Source of the DNA: Poecilobothrus nobilitatus
Lineage: Eukaryota > Arthropoda > Insecta > Diptera > Dolichopodidae
DNA length: 64,000 nt
Reading direction: 5' to 3'
Assembly: GCA_947095535.1 (NCBI GenBank)
Contig: OX352772.1
Location: forward strand, 273,914,636 to 273,978,635
A program made the translations under genes and the position numbers. The first letter of the stretch is position 1, and each line of letters starts with the position of its first letter. The notes under the pieces were generated by a model. It saw only the letters and a list, made by a program, of their open reading frames with translations. It searched no databases and was not told the DNA's origin. Positions 34,138-44,889 of this stretch are shown here, in pieces.

Positions 34138-35670
34138 AAGAATACTTGGGCTCAATTTTAGCAGAAATCTGAAATTTAACAAACACGTAGAAAACAGTTG
34201 CAGATATGAAGAGATCAAACAACCTCTTGAAACTTCTTTGTCGCAAAAAGATAGAACCCCCACCAAAAACCACGGCCCGAATAGCAAAAAAGTATACCCT
34301 TTGGAAAAATAGACTTTGCAGCAACAATTTACGCATTCACGACAAAGGGAAACATAAGGAAACAGCAAATGGCAATCAACCAAGCGGCGAGAATAGCAAT
34401 CAGAATATCAGGTGAACTTCCCAACAATCAAACAAAGAAGGGAGCAATTGGTGCTAAGACTAATTACAAAATCCGCCTATAACAACGCACACCCTTTACA
34501 TAAGTTTACGAACGCTGTTTTGAAAGAAGAAATACAAGCTCCAAAAAACTCGGCTTTCGGAAAAGCAAGGAAAACAGCAGAAGATATAGAATTAGACAAT
34601 GTAGCTCTGCGCGGGACACCAGAAAGAAACCAGCAGAAAACAAAAAATCAGAAACAAATGAAGAAACATACAGGAAGCTCTATAGAGAACACCGGGAACA
34701 AACGAAAACACTAACAGCAATGTTTACCGATACTACCAAAGAAGCAGGAGGGATTGCTTTTTCCATAGTAGAAAATGAAAAGGTGCTAAAAACCAACTTA
34801 TTCTCTACTGTCAAATATAAGTACGTAGCCGAACAATTTGCCCTTTTAGAAGCTGTCAGAGAAGCCGAACAAAGAAACAAAGAGTATATGATATACACAG
34901 ACTGTCTCAGTGTAGTAAGAACAGTCAAAAGCCAGCTAATAACCAACCAACAAATAAAACAAATAAGAAACTCCATCATAAAAAATAAAGGAAAAATACA
35001 AATTGCCTGGATACCAGGGCATGGAGGCAAAAAATTCACAATCGAGCCAATCACAAAAATAATCCCTGTACACAATGATTAAAAAACAAATTACAGAACA
35101 CATTGAAAGTATTAGACAACAAGAATGGGACTGCTCAACCTCCTTTAGAAAGCAGATCTTCCCTAACATAAAAATAACAAAAATTATAGCCAAAGGAAGC
35201 AGAGAAACCGGAATAAGGATGTCAAGGATTAGAATGAGCTGTACCCTATACACTCCATAAACATATATTTACCGGAGAAAGTCCTCCCACTTGCCGATTT
35301 TGTAACAACATAGCCACAATAAACAACATAAACCAATATTGGAATGTCCAGAAACCAATACAATTTGGGCAAATGAACCTACACACATAAGAGACACAAT
35401 AACGGAGAATGACAAAACCAGCATCAACAAAATAAGAAAACTCCTACAACACCATGAAATATGGAGACAACTATAAATTAAAAAAGAAAGAAAAATAGAA
35501 ATAGGTAGATAAATAAATAAATAGATCTAGATATATAGGTTAAGTTTATATATAGATTTAAGATTAAGTTTTTAAGCTGGCCCACATGACCTTTACGGCA
35601 ACCGGCCCAAACAAATTAATAAATAAGTATTTATACTTTTTATTAATAATAATAAATAAATAAATATTTT
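34138..35670 (+). pseudogene. ORF2 C-terminal part and RNase H of the I-like LINE, with tail
   Basis: ILGLNFSRNLKFNKHVEN is the post-RT segment, continuing through KRSNNLLKLLCRKKIEP. A 120-codon open frame (34720-35082) is an RNase H domain: MFTDTTKEAGGIAFSIV (first D), VAEQFALLEAVREAEQ (E), YMIYTDCLSVVRTVKS (second D), and KIQIAWIPGHGG (the WVPGH block). Later sequence (THLPTCRFCNNIATINN) is the usual cysteine motif. RNase H in this position is typical of I-type LINEs, where it removes template RNA. The 3' end is rich in TAA/AATA units (35500-35670), as in I elements. Frame breaks at about 34300, 34700 and 35080. Confidence 0.8.
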
Positions 35671-35689
35671 ACTTAAACTTTAAATTAAA

Positions 35690-36250
35690 AATTAAATTCT
35701 GTATGTTGAAAATTGCAAAGAGAATATTCAACTGCAAAATGAAAACATTATGAAAACAGATCGAGAAAATAAAATTCAAACAACTAAATAATTTAGGCAA
35801 ATATATAGAAATAACAGGTGATATAAATGTTCCAAGTGAAAATCTAGTTAATACAGTAATAAAAATTGCAATAAAATTAGGGGAAGTGTCAAGAAATGAA
35901 ATAAAAGAAGTGAACTGAATTATATGCTATCTAATTCGAGAAATTCAGGTGCTCATAAAATTCTCGTCAAATTTAAAAATAGTGAAGCAAAAAACAAAAT
36001 AATGGAATTAAGAAGGATTATATTTAAAATTAGATATCTCTGAAATATATCAGTGCATTTCAAATACTGATCAGTAATTTTCATAAATGAACGTTTTACG
36101 AAATATTTTAGTTATATCTATAAAAGAGTTACAGATTGATCATCTCGCCTCTACAAACCAATGTATCCAATATTAATTCTATAGAAAACATGACTAACAA
36201 CTCGATAATATTTTTATGTAGAAAAAACAAAGAAGGGGCAGTGTAAAGTT
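35690..36250 (+). pseudogene. LINE ORF1 fragment resembling the FP-like domain
   Basis: A frame interrupted by stops reads RQLNNLGKYIEITGDINVPS, ENLVNTVIKIAIKLGE, HKILVKFKNSEAKNKIMEL, then, after frame changes, IFINERFTKYFSYIYK and YFYVEKTKKG. The order coiled coil, IEITGxP, I(V)KFKNxExKNxI, IFINExLT, and a closing V(R)K block is the layout of the FP-like ORF1 carried by many CR1- and L2-type LINEs. It abuts the tail of the I-like LINE. No downstream ORF2 follows, so only this scrap remains. Confidence 0.6.
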
Positions 36251-37735
36251 ATTGATGCATAAATCTATAAATTAAGCAAATTAAAATTATTACGAGAATT
36301 AAAATAGCAGAGTAGAAATACATATTTCTGATAAAATTTACATTAATTGTTTACTTTTTAAAATATTCGAGGAGCATGTAGCAAATAATGGAAAATGAAA
36401 ACATTTTAATATTGTTATTTATATAATATATAAATAATAATATTTTAATATTTCAAACATCATGGATCCAAATGTAATCCAACATAAAAATACTGTTGAA
36501 GCGAAAGGATTTTTCTTTTGTAATCAATCCATAGCCTACAATATTGTTTTCACAAGTCCTGACATAGAGAGAGGAAATTAAAATAGTGGTAAAGCTCTGT
36601 TGAAAATTTACAAGTATTCTTATTGCAATAGTAAAAAATGAAATAGTGGTAAAGCATTAACCTTAATAACTCAAAATATAATCATTTTTTCAAATTTCAT
36701 CCAAAGGCCACCATCAAATTTCATCATTAAAACATCTTTTGATGTATTCAAATTTAAAATATTGAAATGTTTTAAATGTTAAAAAGCTTTCAAATAAAAC
36801 TTTCAATCCCACTCTTATTTTTTTTTTTGTAAAAAAATTGTCTTATCCCACTTTTACAAATGTCGAAACTCAAAAAGCAAGCTGCAAAAAATAACTAAAA
36901 CGGCTTAAAAGTAATTTTATTAAATATTAAGTTAGAATTACAAGTTGAAAGCTAAATTTTTATATAAAATTTTAATATAAAATTCGGCATATTTTGGTAA
37001 ATATTTCATAACGAAAACTTCTAATGAAAATGTTAAAAATGGGTATTTTTTCGAAAAAAAAAACAAAAAAAAATTCTTAAAGTTAAATTTTACTCTTATT
37101 TGTTTGAATATATGCACTAATACATTCAAAGGTTTTGATGCCACGGCCTTCCATTATTGTTGGCTCTGAATCTAAAAAATAAATTAAATATCTTTCGGAT
37201 CGTAATATACTTATCATCGAAATAATTAATGAAAACAAATTCCAAAGTATATAGTGAAACAATAATTGTTGCGCTACGATCGCAATATTTTTGTTTGGTT
37301 TCATTGTTCAACTAAAAGAAAACCTGAAAAGAAAGATAGCTCAAAGAGTCTACACTTTAATAAATAAATTAAAATAAAATACTTATCTGAATTATTGGTT
37401 CATCTCAATTTTTTCACAGCATCTAACAGCAGCATATAAAAATGCATTTAAAATTAAATGGAAATTTAATAGTTAAATTTAAAATTAATTGTTATTACTT
37501 ACCAATTTATATTTGCTTTGTTTATAATTATTATGTTCTTTCATTTATTAAAATAATACTTATTTTTCTTACTTAATTTGATATATATTTAATATATATT
37601 TTTCTCTTTTACACTTATATGTAATTTTATAATTATATAACATTGATTACTTATCTATTTGTTCTCAGATGTCGCCGACTCTATTAAAATTATATTATTA
37701 ATTGTTAAATAATTTTTAGTCATCTATTTTGGATA
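36251..37735. other. No recognisable feature
   Basis: AT-rich sequence. I checked both strands for coding motifs and saw none. Confidence 0.4.
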
Positions 37736-37744
37736 GATATCCAG

Positions 37745-37826
37745 CCAATGGTGTAGTGATTAAGACACCTCCTCTCACTCGTAATGGAATGACAGGTCTC
37801 GGGTTCGATTCCCGGCTGGGTAGATA
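37745..37826 (+). repeat. tRNA-like sequence, probable SINE head
   Basis: CCAGCC at the start pairs with GGCTGG at the end (seven pairs if the flanking T-G is counted). TGGTGTAGTGATTAAG is a good box A and GGGTTCGATTCCC a perfect box B with a closing T stem. The region between has about 10 bases too many for a normal anticodon arm and does not fold into one, so a working tRNA gene is unlikely. AT-rich microsatellite follows directly. Confidence 0.55.
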
Positions 37827-37829
37827 TAA

Positions 37830-38340
37830 TAATAAAATATTTACATACATATAAATACATATAATACATATAAAAACACTTATATCATAATATCTAATAT
37901 CTAAAATGAAAATAATAATTATTTACAGATAAATATAAATAAATTACTTATTGAAAAGCCTATATTTAATGTTGCTGAAATACTTTATAAACTAAATAAC
38001 TAATATTATAATAAATACTAACCTCTATCAACATGTGCATGTCAAATAGAGATCTCATATTCGTCATGTATTCCGTATCCTAACTGACAGGATTATGAAA
38101 ATACACGACGATATCTGACGGCAAAAACATTGACGTCGTTAGTGTATAGACAGATAGATGGATTCAATATCAAGCTGTCAAAAAAACATCATGAAGACGG
38201 ATAATATACGCTTCATGTCAGAGATTAGACTAAATGACATTCTTCCTACAGTAAGTCCAATCCCTGCTTAGGACAGTAGAAAAAAATTTGCAACAACACT
38301 AGAAGCCTCGGATACATAATTGATCTCCCGGTACCGATCT
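37830..38340. other. Spacer and possible 5' UTR of the next LINE
   Basis: The second half (about 38020-38340) is less AT-rich and leads into the endonuclease frame, so it is probably the 5' leader of that element. Confidence 0.4.
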
Positions 38341-40625
38341 TCAGCTTCATGAATAATGCGAATAGGACTATGGAACGTCCGAACTCTTCGTGAAGCATCA
38401 AGGCTTGCGCAAATCGAAAAACAAATGACATCCTATAAGATCAACATTCCGATTCCGCACCAAAATACGCCATATTACCATCATACAATGTTCCGCGCCA
38501 ACCGAAGAAGCCGAACCAGAAAACAAGGAAGAATTCTATACACAATTAACATCCACGCTGCAGAGAATTCGCAAGAAGGACATAGACATACTAATGGATG
38601 ATCTAAACGCGAAAGTAGACTGATAATACCGGTTTAAGAAATGTTATGGGAAAACATGGGCTAGGCGTTAAAATGGAGACAGATTGATCCAATTATGTCA
38701 AACATTTGGGCTAGTCATCTGTGGTACCATATTCCCTCACAAGGACATCCATAAATATACTTGGTCCTCTCCCAATAGTCGCACCAGAAACTTAATTGAC
38801 CACATTTGCGTCAGCGGAACATGGAGAAACTCTATCACAGATGTGAGAAACAGAAGAGAAGCAGATATAGACAGCGAACACGAATTGCTCACAGGGGATT
38901 TCAAGATCAAATTATATAGAAAGAAGCCTTATAACAACAAGCGCAAACGCTTCAATATCAGCAAACTTCAAAATGCCCAGACCGCAAACAATTTTGCCTC
39001 CACACTTCGCGAAATATTACCACCAAGTCAACATCACAGATGGAACAACATTATGGCTAGACTACAAGAAGCTGCTGAAGAAACAATTGGGCTTGTACAG
39101 CTAAAAAGGAAAAAATGGATCTCAGACGAAACATGGAACCTCCTAAATAATAGAAGAATCCTGAAACAGCTGACCAATACCGATACCTATAAATAACAAT
39201 ATAGAAACCTAGCGAAGCAGGTCAAGAAAGCTGCCAGGAAAGACAAAAGAAAATTCTTCGACATGATAGCGTCCCATGTTCAAGAGCTGATTTATAAACC
39301 AACTCACAAATCGGAAAGGCAACACAGATCAGCACAATCAGAGATAAAAAAGGCGATATATTAACAATTACGGAAGCCCGAACTACAAGATGGAAACAAC
39401 ACTTCGAAGCAGTCAGCAATAATGAACAAACGACTAACGAAGTTACAAACAATAAAGCCCATAGCAGAAACAGGAACTTGAGAGTCGACATAGAGCCCTC
39501 AAACATAAGTGAGATAAAAGAGACCATCAAAAATCTCAAAAGAAACAAAGTTGCAGGTATTGATGGTATACCAGCCAAATTGCTGGAAGTCGATGCTCAA
39601 ACAATAGCTCAACTACTTCAGCCGCATATTACATCATTCTGTCTAGAAGAAAGAGCACCAATAGCATGGAAAAAGGAAAAAGAAAAGAAACTTCCAAAAA
39701 AAGACGACCTAACATACTGCGACAACTGAAGAGGGATCACACTTCTTAACTTAATTTACAAGATCCTAGCAGGAATAATACAAGGCAGAATCTGCTCAAC
39801 AAAAAGAGGTATAACTTGGGGCCTGACAAACCAACTCGAGGACCTGCAGTTCGGGGATGATATCTGCTTATTATCGCACAAGTTCAGCGATATACAGAGC
39901 AAATTAAACCAATTTGAACAACTTGCTCAGCACGCTGGTCTAAAAATCAACTTAGAAAAAACAAAAGCGATGAGAATAAATAACACCAGCACGGCACTCA
40001 TCCAACTGAAAGGACAACAAATTGAATTTTTAAACAGCTTCTGCTATCCGGGCTGTATAATATCTACCAGTGGGGGCCGGGGGCCAATGAAGACGTGGAG
40101 CACAGGCTAAAGAAAGCGAGAGCAGCAATTGGATGTCTACAACCGCTTTGGAAAAATTCCCAGAGATCCAGAAACAAAACTGAAAATATTCCGGGCATAC
40201 GTAAAAACCGTTCTGACATATGGCAGCGAAACCTAGCTTGTAACCAACAAGCTGCAGGTTTTCATAAATAAGTGTCTCAGGATAATATGTCGCATATTCT
40301 GGCCGAACACAAAATCCAACGAAGGCCTCTGGATACTAACCCCTAGCTACACAAATGAGGCGTAGGAAATGGAAGTGGATAGGCCACACGTTTAGAAAGC
40401 CAAATGAAAGCATAACACGTATGGCGTTAGAGTGGAACTCTCATGGTACTAGAAGACGCGGCCGTCCCAACATTACATGGCGCAGAAGAATTCAACAAGA
40501 AATGGCTAACTGTAATAAGTCCTGAGATGACATTAAAATATCATATGTCAAGTGGAAGTCCTATGCTCCGAAGAGGAGTAAGAAAAAAAAATTTGGATAG
40601 ATTTATTATATACAAAGTAAGCATA
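38341..40625 (+). pseudogene. APE-type LINE, internally deleted ORF
   Basis: MRIGLWNVRTLREASRLAQI starts an APE-type endonuclease of the kind annotated in databases as craniofacial-development-protein-2-like. It continues with LVICGTIFPHKDIHKYTWSS, NLIDHICVSGTWR and ADIDSEHELLTGDFKIKL (the SDHxL box, here SEHEL). RT begins at NKVAGIDGIPAKLLE and reaches IYKILAGIIQGRI, then jumps to GLTNQLEDLQFGDDICLLSH. About 130 residues of fingers and palm are missing, and the FADD box reads FGDD. The thumb and C-terminus follow (KTKAMRINN, CYPGCIIS, KIFRAYVKTVLTYGSET, and RRRGRPNITWRR-like in another frame at about 40450). Stops and frameshifts are common. Clade not assigned. Confidence 0.8.
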
Positions 40626-41155
40626 TGTTTCTTATGTACTAATGATAATTTTAAATTTTAATATGTGTTGAACTGTAATTTTCCTTCTAAGGTTAATGAA
40701 CTTAATACATAAGAAACAGTGAATTTTAATATGAATTTAACAGTAACATTTTTTAAACATTTTAAATTTATTCGTAATCGAATCACCGCTTTGTTAACAT
40801 TAAAGAAAAAAATTGAATATAAATTAAATAAATTGAAATCTATAAATATATAAATTGGTGTTTTTTAATTAACTTATATTTCGTAATCTATAAAAATTTG
40901 AAATCTATTTTTTGTGAAATCGTTATTTGAAATCTATAAATCTTTAAATTTTTAACTCTTTTTCAATAATATTTGTCTACTTGTACTGATACTGTCAAAA
41001 TGTAAATTCGCTTGTCAAACTATACATTACTGATGAAAATAAAAACAAATGTAAAGTGTATGTATAATAGACTAGACAAAAATTCAAGATTGTGTATCAT
41101 CGGCAACAGCAATAAAAATCAAAGTTAAAAAATGAAATGTAATAGCTCTTATAAA
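40626..41155. other. No recognisable feature
   Basis: AT-rich. Nothing seen. Confidence 0.4.
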
Positions 41156-41163
41156 TGCAGAAT

Positions 41164-42813
41164 AGGACCAAAATTTGAATACCGGGAATTCGGTACTATA
41201 TTTTGTGGAAACCGGTATACCGGTATTAATATCGGTATTTACAAACACTGAAAAAAAACATCAATGTAAACACAAAGCAACAGATAAGCTGTTCAAAATT
41301 TTTATTGTTTAAGTTAAAATAATATAGAGAATAAAACTAATCCATTTGAAGAAAAAAGCAAAATACATACAAAAATTATTTGTTGTTATCAAAATAAGCC
41401 CGCAATAAACATAAATTATTTAAAGTTTCGTCATTTAAAGATGATCGAAATTTGGTACATAACATTATTGAAGAAGAGAAAGCCCGTTCAGCTTCTACGC
41501 TCGTTGGGGGAATAGTTAGAATATAATCGTATTGCAACTTCAAGTTAGTACAACATGTGCCGTCTTCTTCAAATATAGAAATTACTTTTCGGATCATTTT
41601 AGTCAAATCGTTAATATTTAGATTTGTTTTTGGTACTGTTTTAATTTAACCAATTTCACAGGTAACAACATCGAAACTGTTAATAATATCAATTCTAATT
41701 CAGATTCTGTAAAGGTAATAGCTGAATTTAAGTTTATTTAATCAGGGCTTTTTGAATGGAATTTTTTAATTTATAAAAACGCTCTAACATAAAAAGTAAG
41801 CTGTTCCATCTGGTTTTATTATCTAAGATTAATGAGAATTCTTTGCCATGTTCAGTTTTAACATAAACTTGAAGAATTTCATTTTTTGTTAGTGATCGTC
41901 TGAACAGCTTTACAACTTTTCTAACTTTGCTTATCAATGGAGCTAAATTATTATATTAAGTTTATTTGAATTTGGTGAGCTCTGAAAAATCCTTAATCCG
42001 TCTAAATCCGCATGATTTTAGAACGTCGAAACCTCGAGCTATCAGCGATTTTCTTAGCTCAATGGAAGTTATAAAAACTCTGAATGGTAAGCTATCGCTG
42101 GTCGTCATTTTAGCTAAAACATTCGGCAGCGTATTTTCGTCTTCGCTTTTTGTAAAATAAGTTGAAATTTTATTTCTGGGTCTAGCGAGTTGCAATTCAG
42201 ATGTAGTGGAAAAATATAAATAGTAAAAATTTATAAATACGAAGATATTATATTTACCTGCTATAAAAACGCAACAATTATACTTATTATATTCACCTGC
42301 TATAAAAACGCGACAATAAAAATAAATATTTTTTATTTCTTTTAATGACTATTTTTATTCACTTTTAAAGTTATAATTTTATTTTAATATTATTTTATCA
42401 AGTATATATTTAGTTCACACTATTTTATTATTTTTTCAAGAATGTTTTAAAAATAAATTACCGTAAGTTAATATTAATATTAAACTGAACAAACAAAACA
42501 ATGAGCACGATCATAGAATTAAAGAACTTCAACTAGAATAGAATAATATTTAAAAAAATTTTAACAGCGATACCAAAAACGAGTATGAATAATTTTCCTT
42601 GCCATCTAGATTATAAATAAACTTTCAAAATTTTTAGACATAAATCATGGTGCATTTCGTTTCATCTTAATGAGTTTTTCTTCTAACTTTTAAATAAGTC
42701 AAAGCCTCCTGAGAAAAAACAAGTATTTCTACCGGTATATATCGGTATATATCGGTATTGATTGCTCGGTATCGGTAATGGAAACGACGTATCCGGTATT
42801 GTATGGCCTAAAT
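41164..42813 (-). mobile_element. hAT DNA transposon, internally decayed
   Basis: The - strand carries three transposase blocks: an N-terminal region (MQLARPRNKISTYFTKSEDE, LPFRVFITSIELRKSLIARG, 41962-42195), a central one (TRWNSLLFMLERFYKL, 41734-41937), and the C-terminal dimerisation motif (IPPTSVEAERAFSSSIMLCT, FRSSLNDETLNNLCLLRAYF, 41376-41606), which is diagnostic of hAT. The element is flanked by an 8-base direct repeat, TGCAGAAT (41156-41163 and 42814-42821), the target-duplication length of hAT. Ends are only weakly inverted (AGGACCAAAATTTG.../ATTTAGGCCATACAA). Several CGGTAT words cluster near both ends, as expected for subterminal transposase-binding sites. At 1,650 bases it is shorter than a complete hAT; most of the catalytic domain is gone. 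Confidence 0.85.
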
Positions 42814-42821
42814 TGCAGAAT

Positions 42822-43454
42822 GTATTAATTTAAGAAAAATTATAAGCTATTGGTACAAAAAACATGTACAAAATCTGATCCAGCAATATTTTAAAAGAAA
42901 AATAAACAAAGTCAAACTAAAGAATGATTTCCGACAATAATTTCTGTGAATAATTGTAAAAAATGTTGCAAAATACTACAATTCAAATAACTCAAATCAT
43001 AATAAGGTACATATTATATAAATTGCTTCTTATTTTTATTAAGCAAAATCAAAATAAGGTCGTTACAAAAAAAATTCTTGAAATAATGCTTATATATAAA
43101 ATTATACAAAACAATAACTTATAATTGAACTTTTAATAACTTAAACCTAAAATAATATTAATTTATTATTGTTATTATTATTTATTATATAAACTACGTT
43201 TTTAAATTCATTTTACGTACATATGAATCACTCAGATCAAAAAAAAGTATTAACAAAAAAATGAATATGATATCTGTACATATGTACATACATAAAGTGA
43301 CAAGCAATTTAACATTTTATATTTAATTTTTGTAACATATTAAATGTAATACAGTAGAAGTAAAATTGAAAAAATTAATTTATTTTTACCATTACTTAAA
43401 ATCGTTTAATCACAATTTATAAAATGTACAAATAAAAAAAATAAAAAAATCAAA
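42822..43454. other. No recognisable feature
   Basis: AT-rich. Nothing seen. Confidence 0.4.
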
Positions 43455-44742
43455 ATAAAACGAGGAAGAGTGCACAGTAGAGTAGACTGTGTCAACTCTG
43501 GGATACCGGTATGAACATATTATATCCTGTTTCTATTAAACTTAATCATCTTTTAAAAACATTCAGATGTTTTAGTACCGACGTTAACTACAGAGATATA
43601 TTTATGTAAATTGTGGAGTTGTGTGACAGCTACCCGAATCTATTGCGCCTAGCTTCATTAAGTTCCAAGAAATGCAAGAAGCCTGAACCGGCTGCTTTAG
43701 ACCAATCAAATTTTACAAAAGTTTTTGGCATGTAACTCAACACTTTTTCACTAAATTTTAGATAGCTAGCTTCAATAGACATTGACTTATTTTCATTCAA
43801 AAAGAGAAGATGTATGGCAGCTACCCGAACCTGTTGCACCAACACAACCAAATTTTGCAGAAGTTGTTGCCATAAAACGTGATTATCATTTGCAAGATTC
43901 CAGACGCCTAGCTTCATTAAGTTCCAAGAGGTGCAAGAAGCCTGAACCGGCTGCTTTAGACCAATCAAATTTTACAAAAGTTTTTGGCATGTAACTCGAC
44001 ACCTCTTCACAAAAATTCAGATACCGAGCTTCAATAGACACTGAGTTATTCTCATTTAAACGGAGAAGTTGTATGGTAGCTACTCGAACCCGTCGCACCA
44101 CCACAACCAAATTTTGCAGAAGTTGTTGCCATAAAACTTGATCATCATTTTCAAGATTTCAGACGCCTAGCTTCATTAAGTTCCAAGAGGTGCAAGAAGC
44201 CTAAACCGGCTGGTCTAGACCAACCAAATTTTACAAAAGTTGTTGGCATGTAACGCGACACCTCTTTACTAAATTTCAGATTCCTAGCTTCAATAAACAC
44301 TGAGTTATTCTCATTTAAACGGAGAAGTTGTAAGGCACCCGAAAACCCGAACCCGCCGCTCTACCACAACCAAATTTTACAGAAATTGTTGCCATACTTG
44401 ATCATCATTTGCAAAATTTCAGAAACCTAGCTTGAATAGATACTGAGTTATTTCTATATAAAGAAAGAAGTTGTATGGCAGCCACTTGAACCCGCCGATC
44501 GAAAATGTTGGATTTAAATAGCAAAGCTAACAAGTGACGTAAAAAAATTTCAGCCTCCTAGCTCCTTTATTTTTTGAGTTATCGTGCGGATGGACGGAAG
44601 GACATACATGGCTTAATCGACTCAGAATTCGATTCTGAGTCGATCCATACCTTTGACAGTATATATAGCTCGACTCATTTAAGGTGTCACAAACGTAATG
44701 GTAAATTTATTATACCCTTGAACATCGTTCATACGGGTATAA
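43455..44742 (-). mobile_element. HINE-like element, family D copy 2 (inverted)
   Basis: Reverse-oriented relative to 21777-25523. The 3' end (AAAACGAGGAAGAG, then the hairpin GAGTAGACTGTGTCAACTC) is at the left, and the subterminal repeats are ATACCGGTATGAAC (43503-43516) and GTTCATACGGGTAT (44727-44740), one mismatch in 14. The interior has about three 259-base units (ATCATT landmarks at 43885, 44144 and 44404) and none of the 306-base units. This is probably closer to the ancestral structure. Confidence 0.75.
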
Positions 44743-44889
44743 AAATTAAACCAATTTGTTGTATTTTAATGCAATAAGCGTGTTATATTTAAATTAAGTC
44801 ATAAATAAAAAGAAAATTATTACCTAGGTAAGTATTAATTGTCTGAGGTCATTAAAGTGAAAAAAGGTTGTTGTAAAATGTCTTTGAAA

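Noticed and set aside
37745..37826. Functional tRNA gene
   Set aside because: Boxes A and B and acceptor pairing are good, but no proper anticodon arm can be folded and the length is wrong.
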